Shown here: positions 1 through 4,514 of the stretch, piece after piece
How the letters are laid out: every line of letters starts with the position of its first letter
Numbering within the stretch: the stretch's first letter is position 1
Notes under the pieces: generated by a model
What the model saw: only the letters and a program-made list of their open reading frames with translations
Told to the model about the DNA's origin: nothing
The model's database searches: none
Source: SIG607 sp045614505
GTDB taxonomy: Bacteria > Bacillota > Clostridia > Oscillospirales > Acutalibacteraceae
Length of the DNA stretch: 6,675 nt
Direction: 5' to 3'
Assembly: GCA_045614505.1 (NCBI GenBank)
Contig: JAZLDA010000051.1
Location: forward strand, 1-6,675
Position numbers and translations under genes: made by a program

Positions 1-58
1 ATTTTAATTCTAATATTTCTTTTTCATAGTGTTGAATGTGATGATATTCTCTTGGCAT
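1..58 (-). CDS. Putative IS3-family-like transposase OrfA, N-terminal fragment
   Basis: Only 19 codons are visible before the left edge: MPREYHHIQHYEKEILELK. I recognise this start, with Arg near the N-terminus and a Y-E-K-E-I-x-E-L-K helix, as resembling the short helix-turn-helix OrfA proteins of IS3-like insertion sequences in Clostridia. OrfA binds the element ends and is usually joined to the DDE integrase OrfB by a -1 frameshift. A start signal supports a real gene: a G-rich SD 7 bases before the ATG. The codons are clearly more A/T-rich than those of the pyr genes, which fits foreign DNA. The recognition is from memory over a very short stretch; another small HTH protein is possible, and OrfB is out of view. 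Confidence 0.5.
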   Translation of the reverse strand, partial: MPREYHHIQHYEKEILELK

Positions 59-65
59 ACAAAAT

Positions 66-72
66 CCCCCTA
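66..72 (-). promoter_or_regulatory. Ribosome binding site of the partial transposase-like gene, buried in the hairpin
   Basis: Minus-strand TAGGGGG; the G-run ends 7 bases before the ATG at 58. All of it lies in the downstream arm of the 66-102 stem, so it would be paired in any transcript that enters from pyrI. A transcript starting inside the loop or in the downstream arm would leave it free. Confidence 0.45.
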
Positions 73-102
73 TGGTAGTTTCTTTTATTCTACCATAGGG
101 GG
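66..102. terminator. Perfect 13-bp hairpin, likely bidirectional rho-independent terminator
   Basis: CCCCCTATGGTAG (66-78) pairs perfectly with CTACCATAGGGGG (90-102) around an 11-base AT-rich loop. On the plus strand it is followed by CTCTTTTTT, a good terminator tail. On the minus strand (pyr direction) it is followed by ATTTTGT, a weaker one. It is the only strong hairpin between pyrI and the next minus-strand gene, so it probably stops pyr transcripts. It also contains the SD of the downstream gene in its stem, so it may belong to the adjacent insertion sequence rather than to the operon. Confidence 0.75.
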
Positions 103-106
103 CTCT

Positions 107-130
107 TTTTTACTATTGTCCGTTTTTACT
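107..130. repeat. 8-bp direct repeat, 16-base period
   Basis: TTTTTACT occurs at 107-114 and again at 123-130. The two copies lie between the terminator hairpin and the palindrome, at the place where the edge of the putative insertion sequence should be. The copies are low-complexity, so chance is a real alternative. Confidence 0.35.
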
Positions 131-132
131 GG

Positions 133-146
133 ACTTGTGCACAAGT
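133..146. repeat. Perfect 14-bp palindrome downstream of pyrI
   Basis: ACTTGTGCACAAGT is self-complementary over all 14 bases, and symmetry stops sharply on both sides. It begins 17 bases past the pyrI stop. As RNA it could only form a 5-bp stem with a TGCA loop and has no T-run after it on the minus strand, so it is a poor terminator. A dimeric-protein site or an insertion target are possible; the role is unknown. Confidence 0.5.
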
Positions 147-163
147 AAGAATCGCTGTTATTT

Positions 164-577
164 TTATGCTTCGGCATCACAGTATATACAACGGTAGATG
201 CGCCTGCCTCTGTCGGCAAGGGTGAAAACATGGGAAAGTTCTTGCTCGGTGGATGTTATACATCTGGGGTTCTTGCAGAATATAATATCGGTGAGCTTCT
301 CGGGAAGCTCGATTTTTTTCTTTTCCACAATAACCGAGTCCTTAATTACATTAACGGTAATATCGGGGTCAACATAGCCTAAAATGTGCATATCAAGTTC
401 GATATCTGCATCAATTTTAATAACATCCTTTTTGCCCGTTTTATTGCTCTGAGCATTCATTATCATAGCAACCGAACAACCAAGATTTTCAAGTTTTAAG
501 AGACGGTAAATCTCCATACCCTTTCCGGCTTCAATATGGTCGATAACATAGCCGTTTTTAATAGAGTCAATATTCAT
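164..577 (-). CDS. pyrI: Aspartate carbamoyltransferase regulatory chain
   Basis: PyrI is the non-catalytic chain that binds nucleotides and holds PyrB trimers together through a zinc domain; in E. coli it gives the c6r6 enzyme activated by ATP and inhibited by CTP with UTP. The product has 137 residues, shorter than the E. coli 153, mainly through a short C-terminal tail. The nucleotide-binding domain (about 1-95) keeps GYVIDHI (9-15, with Asp13 and His14), KKDVIKI (49-55, with Lys54) and Lys86, which match E. coli effector-site residues. The zinc domain uses Cys101, Cys106, Cys130 and Cys133 (CX4C, CX2C), and the chain ends four residues after the last. The SD AAGGGGG overlaps the pyrB stop and lies 7 bases before the ATG. 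It is the last gene of the operon. Effector behaviour is inferred from the family. Confidence 0.96.
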   Translation of the reverse strand: MNIDSIKNGYVIDHIEAGKGMEIYRLLKLENLGCSVAMIMNAQSNKTGKKDVIKIDADIELDMHILGYVDPDITVNVIKDSVIVEKKKIELPEKLTDIIFCKNPRCITSTEQELSHVFTLADRGRRIYRCIYCDAEA

Positions 578-589
578 TTTTCTGCCCCC

Positions 590-1501
590 TTATTCTATGC
601 CCAACAGCTTTAAAATAAGCGCCATTCGCATATATTTGCCGTTAAGCGCCTGTTTAAAGTAGCAGGCACGCTTATCGTTATCTACAGCAACGCTTATTTC
701 GTTTACTCTGGGCAGCGGATGCATAATGACAAGGTCTTCTTTGGCGCAGAGGAGTTTATCGGTATTAAGGATATAGCTGTCTTTAAGTCGGAGGTATTCC
801 TCCTCGTTAAAGAAACGCTCTCTCTGAACTCTTGTCATATAAAGAATATCAAGGTTTGGCATACTTTCTTCAAGGCTTACAGTCTCAACAAACTCATGTC
901 CCGCATCGGTAATTATGTTCTTTACATAATCAGGAACGCGAAGTTCTTCAGGAGAAATAAGCACAAACTTTATGTTCTTATATCTTGTCATAGCGCCGAT
1001 AAGCGAATGAACTGTTCTGCCGAATTTAAGGTCACCGCAAAGACCGATTGTGAGATTATCAAACCTACCCTTTTCACGGTGTATGGTGAGAATATCAGCC
1101 AAAGTCTGTGTGGGGTGATGATGTCCGCCATCCCCTGCATTGATAACCGGAATGGTTGCATTATTTGCCGCAACAAGTGGCGCGCCCTCTTTAGGATGGC
1201 GCATAGCAATAATATCTGCATAGCAGGAAATCATTTTTGCAGTATCGGCAACACTCTCTCCCTTGGAAGCAGAACTGGAGCCTGCATCAGCCATAGTCAA
1301 CACATTACCGCCAAGCTCGTACATAGCAGCTTCAAAGCTGAGTCTTGTTCTTGTGGAAGGCTCAAAGAAAAGTGTGGCAAGCTTTTTCCCTGCGCATTTA
1401 TGAGCATACTTCTCTGGATTTTCAATGATATCACAAGCAGTAGCCACAAGGCTGTCAAGCTCTTCTACAGAGAGTTCTAAAATATCAATAAGATGTCTCA
1501 T
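590..1501 (-). CDS. pyrB: Aspartate carbamoyltransferase catalytic chain
   Basis: PyrB condenses carbamoyl phosphate with aspartate to give carbamoyl aspartate, the committed step. The product has 303 residues (E. coli 311). The carbamoyl phosphate domain comes first, with FFEPSTRTRLSFE (45-57) and the mobile loop DAGSSSASKGES (72-83), whose Lys80 is supplied to the neighbouring subunit. Arg101 is in MRHP, and GDGGHHHPTQT (123-133) carries the active-site His and Gln. The aspartate domain has GDLKFGRTVHSL, TRVQRERF and MHPLPRVNEI. The residue before HPTQ is His where Gln is more usual. The start is the ATG at 1501, sharing one base with the pyrE stop; the GGAG SD is 10 bases upstream, the weakest spacing in the operon, so coupling to pyrE may help. 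pyrI follows after 12 bases, predicting a regulated PyrB/PyrI complex. Confidence 0.97.
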   Translation of the reverse strand: MRHLIDILELSVEELDSLVATACDIIENPEKYAHKCAGKKLATLFFEPSTRTRLSFEAAMYELGGNVLTMADAGSSSASKGESVADTAKMISCYADIIAMRHPKEGAPLVAANNATIPVINAGDGGHHHPTQTLADILTIHREKGRFDNLTIGLCGDLKFGRTVHSLIGAMTRYKNIKFVLISPEELRVPDYVKNIITDAGHEFVETVSLEESMPNLDILYMTRVQRERFFNEEEYLRLKDSYILNTDKLLCAKEDLVIMHPLPRVNEISVAVDNDKRACYFKQALNGKYMRMALILKLLGIE

Positions 1502-2157
1502 TATGCTTTCGCTCCGTTTATTTCAAGATATGCCTTGATACGGTCAACATTTTCTTTATTCTCAGGTTTTTCCTCAAGGTATTCGATAATGTCATATACA
1601 TCAACTACAGAGTAAACCGGGAATCCGAACTCCTCGCCAACCTCAGCCATAGCGCTCTTTTCGGTTTGACCCTTTTCTTTCCTGTCAACCATTACGAATG
1701 TTGCGGCAACCTTTGTTCCATTAAGGTTAGACAGAATATTCATACTCTCTCTGATAGCGGTACCTGCTGTAATAACATCCTCAACGATTACGATTTCCTC
1801 GCCCTCAGAGGGTTTATATCCTACAAATACACCGCCCTCGCCGTGGTCCTTTTCCTCTTTTCTGTTAAAGAAGAAGGGCACATCAAGTCCTTCTCTGGAC
1901 AGAGCGCAGGCAACAGAAACAGCAATGGGAATTCCCTTGTATGCAGGTCCGTAAAGAACGGTACGCTTGTTGCCTACCTTTTCAAAGTAAGCCTTTGCAT
2001 AAAACTCGCCCAGCTTCATTATCTGGTCGCCTGTTTTAATATCGCCTGCATTGATAAAGTAAGGAATCTTTCTGCCGCTTTTTGCGGTAAAATCACCAAA
2101 TTTTAAAACTCCGGCGCCCTCTAAAAACTGTATAAATTCTCTTTTATAGCCTTCCAT
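1501..2157 (-). CDS. pyrE: Orotate phosphoribosyltransferase
   Basis: PyrE joins orotate and PRPP to give OMP and pyrophosphate, feeding PyrF. The product has 218 residues with a type I phosphoribosyltransferase fold. The N-terminal hood includes KFGDFTAKSGRKIPYF (19-34). GPAYKGIPIA (70-79) binds pyrophosphate. The flexible catalytic loop NRKEEKDHGEGG (98-109) carries Lys100, Lys103 and His105, and the PRPP motif IVIVEDVITAGTA (122-134) carries the acidic pair Glu126-Asp127. These blocks and length match the E. coli-type PyrE closely. As far as I recall, clostridial PyrE proteins share this form, so I do not read it as transfer. The SD AAGGAG lies 8 bases before the ATG and overlaps the pyrF stop. 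Its TAA overlaps the pyrB ATG by one base. Confidence 0.97.
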   Translation of the reverse strand: MEGYKREFIQFLEGAGVLKFGDFTAKSGRKIPYFINAGDIKTGDQIMKLGEFYAKAYFEKVGNKRTVLYGPAYKGIPIAVSVACALSREGLDVPFFFNRKEEKDHGEGGVFVGYKPSEGEEIVIVEDVITAGTAIRESMNILSNLNGTKVAATFVMVDRKEKGQTEKSAMAEVGEEFGFPVYSVVDVYDIIEYLEEKPENKENVDRIKAYLEINGAKA

Positions 2158-2169
2158 ATTAATTTCTCC

Positions 2170-2868
2170 TTAATCACAAAATTCCGCAACGCATCTTTCA
2201 TACGCGGCAACGGGGTCTTCTGCGGCGGTAATAGGTCTGCCCACTACTATATAGTCAGAGCCGATTTTTTTAGCCTCTGCAGGGGTCATTACACGCTTCT
2301 GGTCTCCGATATCACCGTCAGCAAAGCGCACACCCGGTGTAACTGTCAGGAATTTTTCTCCGCAGGTATCGTGTACCTTACCTGCTTCAAGGGGAGAACA
2401 TACAACACCGTCAAGACCTGCCACTGAGGCATTTTTGGCATAGTGCATAACTACCTTGTCAATAGGCTCTTTTATGAGCAGGTCATTTTCCATACGCTCC
2501 TGGTCGGTGGAGGTAAGCTGAGTTACGGCAATGAGCAAAGGACGAGTGCCGTCTGCGCGGGTGAGTCCTTCAAGGGCAGCCTGCATCATAGTAATTGTGC
2601 CTGCGGCGTGGAGATTGGTCATATCAACGTCCAGCCCACTAAGCACAGCCATACTCTTTTTAACGGTATTGGGGATATCGTGAAGTTTTAAATCAAGGAA
2701 AATCTTGTGGCCTCTTGCTTTTATTTCCTTTACAATCTGAGGACCTTCTGCATAGAAAAGCTCCATACCGATTTTAACAAAGGGTTTTCTTCCGGTGAAT
2801 TTATCAAGAAAGCTCATTACCTGCTCCCTTGAAGCGAAGTCACACGCAATAATTACATCCTTACCCAT
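2170..2868 (-). CDS. pyrF: Orotidine 5'-phosphate decarboxylase
   Basis: PyrF decarboxylates OMP to UMP, the last step of the pathway, without a cofactor; it is a cytoplasmic dimeric TIM barrel. The product has 232 residues, usual for the short bacterial type. The catalytic signature DLKLHDIPNT runs from 59 to 68, with Asp59, Lys61 and Asp64 forming the charged network. Asp10 near the N-terminus and Lys32 in FVKIGME are the expected ligand-binding residues. TPGVRF, followed by VVGRPI with Arg211, forms the phosphate-binding end. The start is the ATG at 2868, which overlaps the pyrD TAA by one base (TAATG); its SD GGAGGTG is inside the pyrD end at a spacing of 7. The TAA stop leads straight into the SD of pyrE, 12 bases before that start. 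Confidence 0.97.
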   Translation of the reverse strand: MGKDVIIACDFASREQVMSFLDKFTGRKPFVKIGMELFYAEGPQIVKEIKARGHKIFLDLKLHDIPNTVKKSMAVLSGLDVDMTNLHAAGTITMMQAALEGLTRADGTRPLLIAVTQLTSTDQERMENDLLIKEPIDKVVMHYAKNASVAGLDGVVCSPLEAGKVHDTCGEKFLTVTPGVRFADGDIGDQKRVMTPAEAKKIGSDYIVVGRPITAAEDPVAAYERCVAEFCD

Positions 2869-3779
2869 TAGTGAGCACCTCCGATAATTTCTTTTAAATC
2901 TTTAATCCCGTATTTTTCCATAACACGGGGCAAATCGTTTATTATATCTCTGCAAGCAAAGGGGTCAACAAGGTTTGCGGCACCCACCTCAACGGCAGTT
3001 GCACCGGCAAGCATCATTTCGATAACATCCTCTGCAGTAGAAATTCCGCCCATACCCACAATAGGTATTTTAACGGCATCATAAACCTGATAAACCATTC
3101 TGAGGGCAACAGGCTTAATGGCAGGGCCAGAGAAGCCGCCCATTTTATTGGCAATAACCGGCTTTTTGGTTTTTAAATCAATTCTCATACCGAGAAGAGT
3201 ATTAATCATACTGATTCCGTCTGCACCTGCTTCTTCACAAGCCTTTGCAATGGAAACAATATCAGTAACATTGGGAGAAAGCTTTATAATAACCGGCTTT
3301 GTTGTAACGGCCTTAACAGCCTTTGTAACCTGCGCCGCCGCTTCGGGAGAAGTGCCGAAGCTCATTCCGCCGCCGTGAACATTGGGGCAGGAAACGTTTA
3401 CTTCAAGCCATCCCACCTGCTCTTCTTTATCTAATTTTTCGCAAGTGTATGCATAGTCCTCAACGGAAAAGCCGCTGACATTTGCCATAACCGGCTTATT
3501 AAAGCACTTTTTAAGTTTGGGCAATTCCTTTTCTACAACTGCCTCAACGCCGGGATTCTGAAGACCTACTGCATTAATCATACCCATTTCACACTCTGCA
3601 ATTCTTGGGGTGGGGTTTCCGAATCTGGCATCCCTTGTAGTACCCTTAAAGGAGAAGGTACCGAGACAGTTAATATCGTAAAGCTCGGCAAATTCGTAAC
3701 CGAAGCCAAATGTACCCGAAGCAGGGATAACAGGGTTATCCATAGTAATACCGCAAAGGTTTACTTTTGTGCTTACCAT
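2868..3779 (-). CDS. pyrD: Dihydroorotate dehydrogenase class 1B, catalytic subunit
   Basis: This FMN TIM-barrel subunit oxidises dihydroorotate to orotate. The product has 303 residues, close to the 311 of B. subtilis PyrD. The catalytic base is Cys131 in NVSCPN (128-133); Cys rather than Ser at this place marks class 1 enzymes, and the adjacent pyrK makes it 1B. Other visible elements are the conserved Lys45 in FKGTT, NAVGLQNPG (69-77) near the substrate, Lys166 in IKLSPN, INTLLGM (192-198), and the FMN phosphate loop GMGGI (242-246) with EVGAA further on. I start it at the ATG at 3779, which has a strong GGGAGGAG 5 bases upstream. The open frame runs 28 codons further, but that extension lies inside pyrK, lacks an SD and is not family-like. 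The start overlaps the end of pyrK by 7 bases; the TAA overlaps the pyrF ATG by one base. Confidence 0.97.
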   Translation of the reverse strand: MVSTKVNLCGITMDNPVIPASGTFGFGYEFAELYDINCLGTFSFKGTTRDARFGNPTPRIAECEMGMINAVGLQNPGVEAVVEKELPKLKKCFNKPVMANVSGFSVEDYAYTCEKLDKEEQVGWLEVNVSCPNVHGGGMSFGTSPEAAAQVTKAVKAVTTKPVIIKLSPNVTDIVSIAKACEEAGADGISMINTLLGMRIDLKTKKPVIANKMGGFSGPAIKPVALRMVYQVYDAVKIPIVGMGGISTAEDVIEMMLAGATAVEVGAANLVDPFACRDIINDLPRVMEKYGIKDLKEIIGGAH

Positions 3780-4504
3780 ATTATCTCCTCCCTTATAAGT
3801 ACGGGGCCGTCTTTGCAGATACGTTTGTTTCCGTATTTGGTCTTGCAGGAGCAACCCATACAAGCGCCAAATCCGCAGCCCATTCTTTCTTCAAAGCTAT
3901 ACTGACCGCTTGTTTTGGCAATGCCTTCAATTGCCTTGAACATGGGGCTCGGTCCGCAGGTGAAGAAATACGAATAATCAATGTCTTTTAAAACATCGGT
4001 TACAAAGCCCTTTGTACCTACACTGCCGTCAGCAGTTGCAATATAAACTTTTGCTCCGAGTTTTTCAAATTCGTCTTTATAAAATACATCATCGGCTGTA
4101 TTAAAGCCTAAAATAACCTTAACATTTTTGCCGCTGTTTACAAGCTCTTTGCAAACGCCGTACATAGGAGGAACACCTACACCGCCGCCGATAAGAACGG
4201 GGTCTTCACCAGAAAGAGAGGTGTCAAAGCCGTTACCAAGTCCGTTTAAAATGTCAAGGCTCTCCCCTGCTTTCATTTCAGCCATCTGCTCGGTGCCGCT
4301 TCCCACTATTTTATAAATAATGGTAATGGTGTTATCATCATAATCACAGACGGAAATGGGTCTGCGCAGATACTTGCCGTCTAATTTAATATTTATAAAC
4401 TGACCGGGCTTTGAGAGAGACGAAGTATCTCCCTCAAGCACCATTTTCATTATATCCTTAGCAATTTTTTTATTGCTTAGAATTTTTACAATTTGCTGTT
4501 TCAT
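3773..4504 (-). CDS. pyrK: Dihydroorotate dehydrogenase electron transfer subunit (FAD, [2Fe-2S])
   Basis: PyrK passes electrons from the FMN of PyrD, through a [2Fe-2S] cluster and FAD, to NAD+ in the class 1B (PyrD)2(PyrK)2 enzyme. The product has 243 residues. The N-terminal ferredoxin-reductase-like FAD domain (about 1-95) carries RRPISV at 47-52; the nucleotide-binding domain has GGGVGVPP at 106-113 and CGPSPM at 183-188. The C-terminal cluster motif CX4CX2CX11C uses Cys210, Cys215, Cys218 and Cys230, with an extra Cys220. I chose the ATG at 4504 because TGAGGA sits 5 bases before it. An in-frame ATG at 4519 and TTG at 4522 lie inside the end of carB and lack an SD. The 3' end overlaps pyrD by 7 bases, which suits translational coupling of two subunits made in equal amounts. 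Confidence is high; only the start is slightly open. Confidence 0.96.
   Translation of the reverse strand: MKQQIVKILSNKKIAKDIMKMVLEGDTSSLSKPGQFINIKLDGKYLRRPISVCDYDDNTITIIYKIVGSGTEQMAEMKAGESLDILNGLGNGFDTSLSGEDPVLIGGGVGVPPMYGVCKELVNSGKNVKVILGFNTADDVFYKDEFEKLGAKVYIATADGSVGTKGFVTDVLKDIDYSYFFTCGPSPMFKAIEGIAKTSGQYSFEERMGCGFGACMGCSCKTKYGNKRICKDGPVLIREEIIW
3785..3792 (-). promoter_or_regulatory. Ribosome binding site of pyrD
   Basis: Minus-strand GGGAGGAG, ending 5 bases before the ATG at 3779. It lies inside the last codons of pyrK and is the strongest SD match seen in the operon. It fixes the pyrD start and rules out the 28-codon upstream extension. Confidence 0.85.
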
Positions 4505-4508
4505 TTTT

Positions 4509-4514
4509 TCCTCA
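4509..4514 (-). promoter_or_regulatory. Ribosome binding site of pyrK
   Basis: Minus-strand TGAGGA, 5 bases before the ATG at 4504. Its first three bases are the carB stop codon, so the carB stop and the pyrK SD coincide. It favours this start over the upstream in-frame ATG (4519) and TTG (4522). Confidence 0.75.

Larger units (their letters stand above)
1..121 (-). mobile_element. Probable left end of an insertion sequence (boundary approximate)
   Basis: This stretch joins the transposase-like start (1-58), its leader hairpin (66-102) and an AT-rich flank. If the gene is an IS OrfA, the element end should lie between the hairpin and the pyrI stop, perhaps near 121, where the minus strand reads GGACAATAG. 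The other end and any target duplication lie outside the window, so the boundary and the family are unproven. Confidence 0.35.

Noticed and set aside
133..146. The 14-bp palindrome as the pyr operon terminator
   Set aside because: The RNA stem would be only 5 bp with a 4-base loop, and no T-run follows on the minus strand.
719..1480. A 253-codon open frame on the plus strand, opposite pyrB
   Set aside because: The minus strand here carries every ATCase motif in order. The plus-strand translation has no recognisable domain and a skewed, Cys/Ser-rich composition typical of an antisense shadow.
1501..2157. Horizontal acquisition of pyrE because it resembles the E. coli enzyme
   Set aside because: To my recollection clostridial PyrE proteins share these motifs, and its composition and coupling look like its neighbours.
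3780..3863. An N-terminal extension of 28 residues on PyrD
   Set aside because: It falls inside the pyrK coding end, has no SD, and is not found in class 1B enzymes. The ATG at 3779 has a strong SD and gives the family length.
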